Below are positions 30,115-40,361 of a stretch of 64,000 nucleotides of DNA, piece after piece. Position 1 is the stretch's first letter. Each line of letters begins with the position of its first letter. The notes under the pieces are model-generated. The model was not told the DNA's origin and did no database searches. It worked only from the letters and a program-made list of their open reading frames with translations. The translations under genes were made by a program, and so were the position numbers. This stretch comes from Profftia sp020342455 (GTDB taxonomy: Bacteria > Pseudomonadota > Gammaproteobacteria > Enterobacterales > Enterobacteriaceae), in contig NZ_CP080506.1 in NCBI RefSeq assembly GCF_020342455.1, positions 248,001-312,000 on the forward strand, read 5' to 3'.

Positions 30115-31028
30115 AACTATTCCAATTAAAATGATCTCAATATCTATGTATTAGTTAATAACTATAAAGTGAAAACTATTTGACAATAGTTGTTATTTTT
30201 AGAAAATATTATAAAAATCAATTATTATAATATTATTATTAATATACTGCTATTTTATATATATTATATAAATAATATAGTAATTTCCTTTAAAACAAGA
30301 CCATTAAATATCTTTAATATTACTATATTAATATAGGTATGACTACTTTATTAAAATAAGTAAATTCAATCTTTAATTAGATTAATTTAGTAATAAATAA
30401 AATAAATAAATACTATTAATAGTCTTAGTAATGTTATGCATTTAAAATATAATAATATTATAGGTATTGCCATCTAAATATAAGATATTTTTTATTTATA
30501 ATATTAACTTTTAGAGAATTAATATAAATGAAAGAATGATCTCTTTTATTATATATTAATATTTATGGATAAATATTAATATATAATATTATTAATAATA
30601 CACTTTAGTTATTTCAATTAAAAATGAGCTTCTTCTTAGAAGATGTTGGTATGAAGTTTTTTATTTTTGATAAAAATAATTACTAGTATATATAATTATT
30701 TGCGGTTATTAGAAAATATTTTAATATTATAATTCTGTATTTATATATGCCAAGTATAATTAGTATATGATTACTAATTGTATATAAAGTACTTGTGCAT
30801 TTAATAATATATATTATATATTCTATTGTTTACTTATACCACTACAATATAAGTTATATTCTTTAGTAATGTTTCTAGCATGAATACCCAGAATATATTT
30901 TGAGTGGTATTCTTACTTATAACCTTTATATACTTACAATAAGATCATTACTAAAAAATATTTTCCAGTTATTAAGTAATAAAAATAATTTTGATATTAA
31001 AAATGAAAAAGACCTTAAAATAAGTATA
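30115..31028. other. enlarged dedD-cvpA spacer
   Basis: 914 bp where enterics have a short gap. Apart from the 19 bp hairpin I see no gene, and no clear promoter for cvpA. Confidence 0.6.
30547..30588. repeat. 19 bp perfect hairpin between dedD and cvpA
   Basis: Arms 30547-30565 and 30570-30588 are perfectly complementary around TGGA. All pairs are A-T. It lies almost at the middle of the dedD-cvpA spacer, about 440 nt from each gene, with no U-tract. Confidence 0.9.
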
Positions 31029-31703
31029 TTATAAATTACAATTATAAATACGTACCTGACCATTTAAACCACTTATGCGATGTAATTCAGGTAAAATATA
31101 CTGTAGTTTTTTCTTTGACGTCTCAGGACCTACAAATACATAAATAATGTCTCCTTGAACTGGACAGTTAGGATTTGTGTAAACGTGATAATCGTATAAA
31201 CGTAGTTTTCTTACTATTTTATTAGCTTGATCAAAATTATGTAATACACCTAGTTGTACTATATATGCTATTCCTGCTGGTGCTATCTCTTTAACTTTAG
31301 GTATTTTTGTGATTATTTTTTTTTGTGTAGTAATATTATGTTGTTTTACTTGTTTAACTTTAAGTTGTAGTTTAGCAATGTGATTACAATATTGTTGGAT
31401 ATTTTTAGTATTTAATTTACCTATACAATGACTACTTTTATTATTTAGTATAGCAACATGGTTGTATTTTTTTCGGATATCATTGGGTGTTTTATATTTT
31501 TGTGGTATTTCACTGAGTATTTGAGTAACAGGAGGCATGTTATTCATTAAAACAGATTTACTTGGAGGTTGAGGAACCAAGGGGATGATAGAAAAATAAT
31601 ATTTATGAGATCTTTTTTGCCCTGTTACTAAACTAGGTAATAAAATGATAACTAATACAATAATAACTATACTAATACATTGGTTTTGAAGTTTATTTGT
31701 CAC
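31029..31703 (-). CDS. dedD: DedD, SPOR-domain cell-division protein
   Basis: Inner-membrane protein that gathers at the septum by binding glycan strands lacking stem peptides. 224 aa: cytoplasmic tip, membrane helix at about 8-26, a conserved QKRSHKYYFSIIPLVP segment, a lysine-rich linker (about 60-145) and a C-terminal SPOR domain (about 146-222; GIAYIVQLGVLHNFDQANKIVRKLR...VYTNPNCPVQGDIIYVFVGP). It starts with GTG and overlaps the folC end by 11 bp, a sign of translational coupling. The order folC-dedD is as in enterics. Confidence 0.95.
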   Translation of the reverse strand: MTNKLQNQCISIVIIVLVIILLPSLVTGQKRSHKYYFSIIPLVPQPPSKSVLMNNMPPVTQILSEIPQKYKTPNDIRKKYNHVAILNNKSSHCIGKLNTKNIQQYCNHIAKLQLKVKQVKQHNITTQKKIITKIPKVKEIAPAGIAYIVQLGVLHNFDQANKIVRKLRLYDYHVYTNPNCPVQGDIIYVFVGPETSKKKLQYILPELHRISGLNGQVRIYNCNL

Positions 31704-32982
31704 TAATCTTTTCCATTTTTAATGCTGTCATAACATGTGATATAGTACAGAATGAACCAAAAACTATTACTATATCTTCTGGAGAAGATTCGTGCATTGC
31801 TTTTCTCCAGGCACTATCTATACTGACAAATATATTAGGCTTATCTAAATATTTAATTAAATATTCAATAGGAGCCCCACGTACACCTTCTAATGGAGCA
31901 CAGTACCATTGATTGATTATGGGTTTTAGACATGATATCGTACCTGCTATATCTTTATTCTTCATCATACCTACAACTGCACGCAGTAGTCCTACTTTTC
32001 TTGTATTTAATAGTTTTAAAATCAATTTCTGTAATCGCTCAGCTAAATATATTGCTGCATGCGGATTGTGAGCTACATCTAGAATTAATAAAGGTTTTTT
32101 ATTAAAAATCTGGAAACGTCCTGGCAATCTACAATTCTTTAAACCTTGAATAATGGCTTTTTTATGAATATTTAGTTTACAGTGACGTAATGCCGCTAAT
32201 GCAGTAGCAGCATTCTGTAATGGTATGTGTGGTAACGGTAAATTTGACCATGTTTTACGTGGATCATACCATAACCAATTATTATCTGTAATCCTAAAAT
32301 TCCAGTCAATATTACAATTATAAAGTATTGCATCTTTTTCTAAAGCTACTTCAGATAAAGCCATAGGCATATCAGATTCACCTACTATAGCTGGAGTTCC
32401 AGCGCGAAAAATACCTGCTTTTTCTCGACCTATACTATCTCTATCTAATCCTAATTGTTCAGTGTGATCAAGTGCAACATTAGTAATTATAGCAATAGTA
32501 GGGTCAAGAATATTAGTAGCATCTAAACGTCCACCTAGACCTACCTCTAGGATAATTACATCGAGTGTATAATATTGAAAAATTTGCAATGCTGATAAGG
32601 TACTATATTCAAAATATGTCAGAGGTATACCACATCGTATTGTCTCTAACGCTGCAAATGAACGACAATGAACTAATTCAGTAAGTTCTTGTCCTTGAAT
32701 ACGTATACGTTCAGTATAACATAAGATATGTGGTGAACTATAAACTCCTACGCGGTAATTTGCAGCTAGTAAAATAGTTTCTAATATTCGACAAGTAGTC
32801 CCTTTACCATTTGTACCTGCAACAGTAAATATGGTTGGAGCTAATTTAAGAATATTAATCTTTTTAGCTACCCGTCTAACTCGTTCAAGTTCTAAATCAA
32901 TAATTTTATTATTATTATTTTCAATGTAATATAACCAATCATTTAATGATGATGTATCCTGAGGGGTAATAAAGCTATTCAT
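31693..32982 (-). CDS. folC: FolC, dihydrofolate synthase / folylpolyglutamate synthase
   Basis: Bifunctional ligase: adds glutamate to dihydropteroate to make dihydrofolate, then extends folate polyglutamates. 429 aa (E. coli 422). The Mur-ligase-type P-loop TVAGTNGKGTT is at about 53-63, with downstream blocks YSSPHILCYTERI, EVGLGGRLDATN, ITNVALDHTEQLG and VLDVAHNPHAA. All look intact, so folate polyglutamylation is kept. It lies between accD and dedD as in enterics and overlaps dedD. Confidence 0.97.
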   Translation of the reverse strand: MNSFITPQDTSSLNDWLYYIENNNNKIIDLELERVRRVAKKINILKLAPTIFTVAGTNGKGTTCRILETILLAANYRVGVYSSPHILCYTERIRIQGQELTELVHCRSFAALETIRCGIPLTYFEYSTLSALQIFQYYTLDVIILEVGLGGRLDATNILDPTIAIITNVALDHTEQLGLDRDSIGREKAGIFRAGTPAIVGESDMPMALSEVALEKDAILYNCNIDWNFRITDNNWLWYDPRKTWSNLPLPHIPLQNAATALAALRHCKLNIHKKAIIQGLKNCRLPGRFQIFNKKPLLILDVAHNPHAAIYLAERLQKLILKLLNTRKVGLLRAVVGMMKNKDIAGTISCLKPIINQWYCAPLEGVRGAPIEYLIKYLDKPNIFVSIDSAWRKAMHESSPEDIVIVFGSFCTISHVMTALKMEKISDK

Positions 32983-33159
32983 AGTTATCGATTTTTGTTC
33001 GAATAATTGATATTGGTTTAGTAAAATATGTATAATAGTCTCAGTACCAGATGTAATAATTATAAATTTATATTATTAAAATAATAGAACATGTAATATG
33101 CGTTTAAATTTTTGAGTAGTATAAAGTAATTTTAAATAAAATATCTATCACATATAATC

Positions 33160-34062
33160 TTATGTCTTATCCTTAGTATGCATTGAATTCAAATTCTCAC
33201 TAACGATAGGTTCTGGTTTTCCTGTCATTTTAGCTACAAGACTTGCTAATTTATTTCTCATTTCTGGACGACGCACAATCATATCTATCACCCCTTTTTC
33301 AATTAGAAATTCGCTACGCTGAAAACCAGGTGGAAGTTTTTCACGAACAGTTTGTTCAATAACACGGGGACCAGCAAAGCCAATCAGCGCCTTAGGTTCT
33401 GCTAAATTAATATCTCCTAGCATAGCTATACTTGCAGATACACCGCCCATTGTAGGATTAGTTAATACAGATAAATAAGGCAATTTTTGTTCTTGTAGTT
33501 TAGCTAGTGCAGCACTAGTTTTCGCCATTTGCATTAGAGATATTAATGCTTCTTGCATACGAGCTCCACCACTAGCAGAGAAACAAATTAATGCACAGTG
33601 ATCTATTAGTGCTTGTTCAACAGCACGAATAAATCTTGCACCAACTACAGAAGCCATTGATCCCCCCATGAAAGCGAATTCGAAAGATGCAGCTACAACA
33701 GGCATACCCTTTAGTAAACCGTTCATTACAACTAATGCATCTTTTTCACCTGTATTTTTTTGTGCTGTTAATATGCGATCTTTATATTTTTTAGAGTCTT
33801 TAAACTTAAGTATATCTTTCGGTTCTAGCTCGCTACCAAGCTCAACTTCACTTCCTACATCCAATAAAGTATGTAAACGCATACGTGCAGATATACGCAT
33901 ATGATGATCACACTTAGGGCAAACATCTAGGTTGCGTTTTAGTTCAGCTCTGTAAAGAACTTGACTGCAGTTATCACATTTAGTCCAAACACCTTCAGGG
34001 ATATTCATTTTACGCGTTTGCTTGATATTACTCTTTTTAAGAATATGTTCAATCCAACTCAT
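33160..34062 (-). CDS. accD: acetyl-CoA carboxylase, carboxyltransferase beta subunit
   Basis: With AccA it transfers the carboxyl group from biotin to acetyl-CoA, the committed step of fatty acid synthesis. 300 aa (E. coli 304). The N-terminal zinc ribbon keeps four cysteines (C29, C32, C48, C51). The crotonase-like core shows SASGGARMQEALISLMQMAKTS and NPTMGGVSASIAMLGD. AAGG lies 7 nt before ATG 34062. E. coli AccD can bind its own mRNA through the zinc ribbon. First gene of the accD-folC-dedD-cvpA group. Confidence 0.98.
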   Translation of the reverse strand: MSWIEHILKKSNIKQTRKMNIPEGVWTKCDNCSQVLYRAELKRNLDVCPKCDHHMRISARMRLHTLLDVGSEVELGSELEPKDILKFKDSKKYKDRILTAQKNTGEKDALVVMNGLLKGMPVVAASFEFAFMGGSMASVVGARFIRAVEQALIDHCALICFSASGGARMQEALISLMQMAKTSAALAKLQEQKLPYLSVLTNPTMGGVSASIAMLGDINLAEPKALIGFAGPRVIEQTVREKLPPGFQRSEFLIEKGVIDMIVRRPEMRNKLASLVAKMTGKPEPIVSENLNSMHTKDKT

Positions 34063-34262
34063 TGATAACCTTCTAATTAATTTAACTAAATAATTAATAT
34101 TCTTATAAATACCATTATATAATTCTATAGATATAACTCTTATTATATTTTAAAACAAATTAAAATACTAAAATTAAAAAAAAACTAAGTTTATAGTATA
34201 TATATTTTATTATATAAGTATTCAACGATCTTTATTTAAGTCACTAATAATATTTATAAATT

Positions 34263-34285
34263 TGTGTAAAGTTACACAGGGTAAC
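34263..34285. other. GC-richer hairpin upstream of accD
   Basis: TGTGTAA/TTACACA (34263-34269 with 34272-34278) overlaps GTTAC/GTAAC (34271-34275 with 34281-34285). It lies 200 bp upstream of accD in otherwise nearly pure A+T, so it may mark a control region; I see no convincing -35/-10 pair. Confidence 0.25.
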
Positions 34286-34820
34286 AAAGTTAAGTATTTA
34301 ATATTATTGAGTATTACTTTAATTTAAACTATATTATTTTAAAGGTATTGTATTATATTAAAATGTTTGGTATTGATAAATAAATTGATTAGATTATCAC
34401 AAAAAATAAAATTAATTTAATGTTATATACTCATGTTATATAGGATATTTTTATATCCAATACATTATTTTTATTTACAATTGTATTCTTATTATTAAGA
34501 TAATATTATTATGAATATTAATTGTGCTATTTTAATATAAATCTTATCTTATTAATAATTATAATTGTTATTTATAATAACAAATCTTGATATATTTATA
34601 GATATTTGGCAAATATCATGTAATAAATATCATTTAAACATCTAAAATGAGCATGATAGTAAGTTAAACATGCCAAGTAATATTGCTTATATTATTCACT
34701 AGTCTAGTGATACTTCTCTTTGGTTGATTATTTTTATAATTTAAATACATTATATTTATCTTAACTATTGCGCTTTTTATTTAAAATAAAATATTTTACA
34801 TTAAATTCATGTTAATATTC

Positions 34821-34848
34821 TATATTAATTATATTTATAATTAATATA
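34821..34848. repeat. 13 bp AT hairpin
   Basis: Arms 34821-34833 and 34836-34848 are perfectly complementary with 2 nt between them; all pairs are A-T. Confidence 0.6.
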
Positions 34849-34906
34849 AGAAAAATTAGTTTAATATAAGATAGAATACAATTATTTTAATATTTTATTC
34901 TTTAAG

Positions 34907-34940
34907 CTAGAAATATATTTCTAGAATTTTATATTTCTAG
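34907..34940. repeat. CTAG palindrome with a repeated arm
   Basis: An 18 bp perfect palindrome (34907-34924) is followed by a second copy of its right arm (34930-34940), so the left arm can pair with either copy. Confidence 0.6.
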
Positions 34941-37230
34941 ATAGTTCTATTATAATATTTTAAAATAAAGAATAATCTATTCTTGTAGCATTACATTTTA
35001 AACAAAATTATATTTTGTATGTTTCCTTATTTTTAGAAAATTTTTTAGTTTTATTCCTGTGTAATCATAAACTAAGTTTTAATTATCTTTTTTATATATT
35101 TTCTTTTTAGTTATTTATCAACAAGACATTATGATATATATAAAAATATTAATATTTTAAGTTACATAATTCTCCAGATATCTTTTAGAATTATATAAGT
35201 TTAAGTATTTATAAAGCAATAAAGAATCTTATGTATGTAGTACATAATTATATAATACATACTATTAAATAGTTTTTATTTTTTAGTTTTTCGCCACTTT
35301 AGGTGAGATATGTTAAATATTATATTTTATATGTAGTATTTAATACTATAGGTTACTATTAGATTGTAAAAGTAATTAGCATATAACTATCATCTTAGTC
35401 TAACAGTGATATTAAATTTAATAATACACGATTATTCATTATTAAGTATATTTATATTTTATAGTTTATATTATCAATAATAATATTATTCTTTAGATAT
35501 TTTATAAGTATTAATTATATTATTTTACTTTATAAATACAAGAAGTATTATGGACTGGTTGTGGTAGATTTTAGAACTATAAAAGTTTATGTAAAGATAA
35601 ACAGGAATAAGAAAATAATACAATTATTTAATACAAGTCAAAGACTATAAAATAATATTTATTAAATATTAATACAATCTTTAAAAATTTATAGATATTT
35701 AATATAATATAAGAATATTTCATGTATTAATATAATTGTATATTTGTCTATATATCAGTTTCAATGGAAGAATTTTTTTAATTATAAGATTTTTATTATA
35801 TTAAATTTAATATATGTATTATGGAGATACCTTATACTACGAGATAGCAATAGCTATATATACTATTATATAATAATCTTTTCATTATCATAGTAAATTT
35901 TATGTTTAAATAAAGTTTTTATATTACATGTATTATACATAATACTAATAGTTAAGTTATAACTTCTATCTCATATATTTATTATATATCCATTAGTTAT
36001 TAATTTAAAATTTTATTTATTATAGAAAGATTTAGTACTATATTATCTATAGATATCTCGTGAATTATATTAATTGTGCTTAAATAATTTCAATTGTGTT
36101 TAAAGTTAGCTAATCACTCATTAGTATATAGCGCATAAAATAATCTATATCAGTCAATGAATATATCTTATATAATATATTTTGTATAAATGATATTATA
36201 CTAAAAAAAATTTTACATTATGTAATCTATTAATAAATATATATGATTGTTATACTCATAAAGAGTAAATTTTGCTTACATTATCTAAAAAATAATTAAA
36301 TAGTTAATTAATTCTTGTAGTTTGTATATAGATAATGTATTATCTGCCTTAAAAAGACATTATCCATATAAAATTAAATTAATATTTTAAAGAATTATTT
36401 TTAGGTAAATTTATTGTATTATTTTTTATACCTTCTATTATGCATATTTGATTTATATCAAGACTTAATTATACTGAAATATAATTAAGAGTTACTAATT
36501 CAATTAATATATTTTATTGCAAAAATTATTTTATTTATCCTTAGTAAAAAGTTATATCTATAACTAGTTTAAATTTTAGTTTTAAATAAATAGCTAAGTA
36601 ATCCCACTATACTTTAAATTCATTAGATCAGCAATTATGATGATTAAAGTGAAGTATATAAATTATCTATAGCAAAAAAAATATATAAGAATTGTATTAT
36701 ATTTTTATTTAAAAAGTAAGATATTAAAAATCTTATCAAGATATAATCTAGTATTGCTTTTCAAGAAATAAAAGATTAATAAATAAAAAATTATATATCC
36801 ACAATTATTTATATCCCAGTAAATATCAAATATATATTACTAAAAGTAATATACAATAAAATTGTTAATACATACTTATAAAGTAATTTTTATAAATTAT
36901 CTATAGCACAGTGTTTAGACCTTAAAAAGCTAAATATGAAATTAATTTTTAGCTTCAAATAAGATATATAGATCTATTAGGAATATTATAAAAAATAATT
37001 TTACCCAGTAAATTTATACTTATAGATAAAGTTTATAGTACCTACAAAGGTATTACTGGCTTAAAAATTATTTATATCTCAATTGGTAATATAATTTATA
37101 TTAAAGTGCGAGATAAATAAAATCTTTCTCAGTCTTAAATATTAGTAAATATTTAACTATTTGGTTATATTTTATAGTTCAGTATATTTACTACATTTTA
37201 ACTTAATTATTAGGATAGTACTTAATTATT

Positions 37231-38544
37231 ATGAATGATCGCTTAACGTTCAAAGATATCTTAGCACTAGGATTTATGACCTTCGCTTTATTTGTAGGTG
37301 CAGGAAATATTATTTTTCCACTAATAGTGGGTTTGCAATCTGGAGAGCATGTCTGGATTGCTGCTGCCGGGTTTCTTCTTACTGCTGCAGGTCTTCCTGT
37401 TATGACGTTAGTTGCATTAGCTAAAGTAGGAGGGGGGATTGATGAGCTTAGCAAACCAATTGGTCGTCAAGCTGGAATGTTATTAGCAACTTTATGCTAT
37501 TTATCTGTAGGGCCATTGTTAGCAATGCCTCGTACTGCAACAGTTTCTTTTGAACTCGGAATAGCACCTTTAGTTGGGTATAATGACACTCTACTATTTT
37601 TTTATAGCTTAATTTATTTTTCATTATCGATAGTAATTTCAATGTATCCTAGTAAGTTACTAGATACTATTGGACATATTCTAGCTCCTGCTAAAATAGC
37701 TGCATTAACTGTATTAGGTATTGCCGCTTATTTATGGCCAGCTGGTTCACATATTCCAGCAATTAAAATATATCAGAACATTCCTTTTTCCTGTGGATTT
37801 ATGAATGGATATTTAACTATGGATACCTTCGGTGCTATGGTATTAGGTATGGTTATAGTTAATGCAGCCCGTTCTCGCGGAATCATAGATAGTCGTTTAT
37901 TAACTCGCTATACAATTTGGGCTGGCTTGATTGCCGGTGTAGGTTTAACTTTGGTATACTTAAGTTTATTTCAGTTAGGTTCTTGTAGTGGAGAATTAGT
38001 CCCAGCAGCTAAAAATGGTGCAGTAATATTAAATGCTTATGTACAACATACTTTTGGCAGTATAGGTAGTATTTTCCTAGCTGGACTTATTTTTATTTCC
38101 TGTATAGTAACAACGATTGGTTTAACCTGTGCCTGTGCTGATTTTTTTTCTCAGTACTTACCTTTTAGTTATCATACACTTGTATTTATTTTAAGCTTAT
38201 TTTCTATGATATTATCAAATCTAGGTATGAATCATTTAATTCAAATTTCTATTCCGATACTTACAGCTATTTATCCACCATGTATATTTTTAGTAGTTTT
38301 AAGTTTTACTAAAGATTGGTGGAATTATTCTCCGCGTATATTTTCTCCAGTTATGCTGATAAGTTTTTTGTTTGGTGCACTAGAACCATTAAGAAACTCT
38401 ACGTTGTTTAGTTATCTCGCTTGGATGAAATTTCTACCATTAGCAGATCAAAGTCTAGAATGGCTACTACCTTCATTATTAGTATGGTTTACCATGGTAA
38501 TTTATGATCGTATTCTAGGTCCAAAAAAAGTCACGGTTCGTTAA
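37231..38544 (+). CDS. brnQ: BrnQ, branched-chain amino acid permease
   Basis: Sodium-coupled LIV-II carrier for leucine, isoleucine and valine in the inner membrane. 437 aa (E. coli 439) with about 12 membrane segments. Near the start DILALGFMTFALFVGAGNIIFPLIVGLQ, then KVGGGIDELSKPIGR, TARTATVSFE-type block (PRTATVSFELGIAPLVGY) and MDTFGAMVLGMVIVNAARSRG. The first ATG matches the family start; no strong ribosome site. Next to proY, as in enterics. Retention suggests uptake of branched-chain amino acids from the host (inference). Confidence 0.97.
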   Translation: MNDRLTFKDILALGFMTFALFVGAGNIIFPLIVGLQSGEHVWIAAAGFLLTAAGLPVMTLVALAKVGGGIDELSKPIGRQAGMLLATLCYLSVGPLLAMPRTATVSFELGIAPLVGYNDTLLFFYSLIYFSLSIVISMYPSKLLDTIGHILAPAKIAALTVLGIAAYLWPAGSHIPAIKIYQNIPFSCGFMNGYLTMDTFGAMVLGMVIVNAARSRGIIDSRLLTRYTIWAGLIAGVGLTLVYLSLFQLGSCSGELVPAAKNGAVILNAYVQHTFGSIGSIFLAGLIFISCIVTTIGLTCACADFFSQYLPFSYHTLVFILSLFSMILSNLGMNHLIQISIPILTAIYPPCIFLVVLSFTKDWWNYSPRIFSPVMLISFLFGALEPLRNSTLFSYLAWMKFLPLADQSLEWLLPSLLVWFTMVIYDRILGPKKVTVR

Positions 38545-38548
38545 TAAC

Positions 38549-38573
38549 ATTATTCTAGATTATCTAGAATAAT
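38549..38573 (+). terminator. hairpin after brnQ
   Basis: An 11 bp perfect stem (38549-38559 with 38563-38573), loop TTA, only 4 nt past the brnQ stop and before proY. No U-tract follows, so it may mark the mRNA end or a processing site rather than terminate. Confidence 0.45.
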
Positions 38574-38690
38574 ATCTTCTATATATTATATTTAATAGTT
38601 ATATGTATGTAGCATATAAATATAATTGTAATTATAAGTATAAACTTAATATTTTTATATATTTTGATAGTGGTTTATGGTAAGTTTTTT

Positions 38691-40052
38691 ATGTATCAGC
38701 AGGTAAATCAACTCAAACGTAAATTAAATACACGGCATATTAGTTTTATAGCTTTTGGTTCGGCTATCGGTACAGGCCTTTTTTATGGTTCTGCTGAAGC
38801 TATTAGAATTGCTGGTCCTAGCGTTCTACTATCTTATCTTATTAGTGGTATATTTGCTTTTTTTATTATGCGTGCACTAGGTGAGATGTCAGTTAATAAT
38901 CCACAAGTAGGTTCTTTTTCTTTTTATGCTCAGGAATATTTAGGACCAATAGCTGGTTATATAACTGGTTGGACATATTGCTTTGAAATATTGATTGTTG
39001 CTATAGCTGATGTAACGGCATGCGGTATTTATATGAGTGTCTGGTGTCCAGATTTGCCGCGCTGGTTCTGGACGTTAATTATTATATTGAGTGTTGGTGT
39101 TATTAACTTAATGAGCGTAAAAATATTTGGTGAACTTGAATTTTGGTTCACTTTTTTAAAGGTCATTACTATTATTATCATGCTGATAGCAGGTTTTGGT
39201 ACAATGTTTTTAGGGATGGGTAATGGTGGTCATCCTACTGGTATACATAATTTATGGACACAAGGAGGGTTTTTTAGTAATGGTTTTATAGGTATGATTG
39301 CTTCACTACAGATAGTTATGTTTGCTTATGGAGGTATTGAAATTATAGGAATTACTGCAAGTGAATCCGAAAACCCAAGAGTATCAATCCCTAAGGCTAT
39401 TAATTCAGTACCTCTACGTATCTTGTTATTTTATGTTAGTACATTATTTGTAATTATGTCTATATATCCATGGAATAAGGTAGGCATTCAGGGTAGTCCA
39501 TTTGTATTAACTTTTCAGCATATGGGTATTAATATTGCTGTGAGTATACTTAATTTAGTAATGATTATTGCATCCTTATCAGCGATAAATAGTGATATAT
39601 TTGGTGTAGGACGTATGTTGTATGGTATGGCACAACAGGGAAATGCACCTAAAATATTTTTAAAGGTTTCTAGTTATAACAATGTTCCATGGGTCACTGT
39701 ATTAGTTATGGTTTTATCGTTATTGATTGCAGTTTATCTAAATTATATCATGCCAGAACGGGTATTTTTATTAATTTCTTCGCTTGCTACTTTTGCCACA
39801 GTATGGGTATGGATTATGATATTAGTATCCCAAATAGCCTTTCGTCGTAGTTTGAGTTATGAGCAGGTTAAGGCACTAAATTTTTCACTACCTGGCGGTA
39901 TCCTAACTTCGATAATAAGTATTTTTTTCTTGGTGTTTATTCTATGTTTAATTGGTTATTTTCCTGATACCCGTATTACATTGTATGTAGGTATTATTTG
40001 GTTAGTAATTCTTTTAATAGGGTATATTTTTATAAATAAATTATCGAAATAA
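38691..40052 (+). CDS. proY: ProY, amino acid (proline-type) permease
   Basis: APC-superfamily secondary transporter with 12 membrane helices; in E. coli a cryptic proline permease, so the substrate here is not certain. From ATG 38691 it has 453 aa (E. coli 457). Family blocks: LKRKLNTRHISFIAFGSAIGTGLFYGSAEAI, GWTYCFEILIVAIADVTACGIYM, AYGGIEIIGITASESENP, and SAINSDIFGVGRMLYGMA. In-frame TTG 38664 and GTG 38670 would add up to 9 residues but homology starts at MYQQVNQLKRK. Second gene after brnQ. Confidence 0.95.
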   Translation: MYQQVNQLKRKLNTRHISFIAFGSAIGTGLFYGSAEAIRIAGPSVLLSYLISGIFAFFIMRALGEMSVNNPQVGSFSFYAQEYLGPIAGYITGWTYCFEILIVAIADVTACGIYMSVWCPDLPRWFWTLIIILSVGVINLMSVKIFGELEFWFTFLKVITIIIMLIAGFGTMFLGMGNGGHPTGIHNLWTQGGFFSNGFIGMIASLQIVMFAYGGIEIIGITASESENPRVSIPKAINSVPLRILLFYVSTLFVIMSIYPWNKVGIQGSPFVLTFQHMGINIAVSILNLVMIIASLSAINSDIFGVGRMLYGMAQQGNAPKIFLKVSSYNNVPWVTVLVMVLSLLIAVYLNYIMPERVFLLISSLATFATVWVWIMILVSQIAFRRSLSYEQVKALNFSLPGGILTSIISIFFLVFILCLIGYFPDTRITLYVGIIWLVILLIGYIFINKLSK

Positions 40053-40361
40053 TACAGATTACATTTTAAGTATATAGTTATATTCATTAAGAGCTAAAAA
40101 ATGAAAAAAATTATCTATAATTTTAATATTTTATAGTATTAAGCAAAATTTTTAAATTAATTACATAGATTACCTCCCAAATATCTTAATATGTGTTGCT
40201 GTATTATAGCAAATAAGTTTTTAAGCAGTAGTAACTATAATCTTATGATATAAAAACTAATTTCTTATATTTATTTACTTAATATTATTAATAATATTTT
40301 AATATTTTAAGAAAAAACTTTTATCTTTAGAAATAATTAAGATAAAAGTTATAGTTTTTTA
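40053..40361. other. convergent proY-cyoE spacer
   Basis: 309 bp holding the bidirectional terminator; nothing else recognised. Confidence 0.6.
40316..40360. terminator. bidirectional terminator between proY and cyoE
   Basis: A 12 bp perfect stem (40316-40327 with 40339-40350), 11 nt loop. TTTTTT follows at 40355-40360 on the plus strand, and AAAAAA (40312-40317) gives a T-tract just after the stem on the minus strand. It sits 12 nt from the cyoE stop between convergent genes, ending both transcripts. Confidence 0.8.

Larger units (their letters stand above)
34063..37230. other. non-coding desert between accD and brnQ
   Basis: 3.17 kb between divergent genes from distant enteric loci, hence a junction; no gene remnant read. 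Contents: the accD-side hairpin at 34263, the repeats at 34821 and 34907, a 10 bp hairpin at 36464-36489, two mutually exclusive hairpins around 36329-36366, and a minus-strand terminator-like hairpin near 36927-36954. In E. coli phoR precedes brnQ; it is not visible. Confidence 0.6.

Noticed and set aside
36941..36970. TAGCTTCAAATAAG as a tRNA T-loop
   Set aside because: No T-stem, acceptor stem or anticodon arm can be built around it. Other TTCAAAT and TTCGAAT occurrences (52204, 29340, 4814) fail the same test, so I call no tRNA in the window.
37203..37642. Minus-strand frames over the start of brnQ
   Set aside because: They are shadows of the conserved BrnQ N-terminus on the plus strand.
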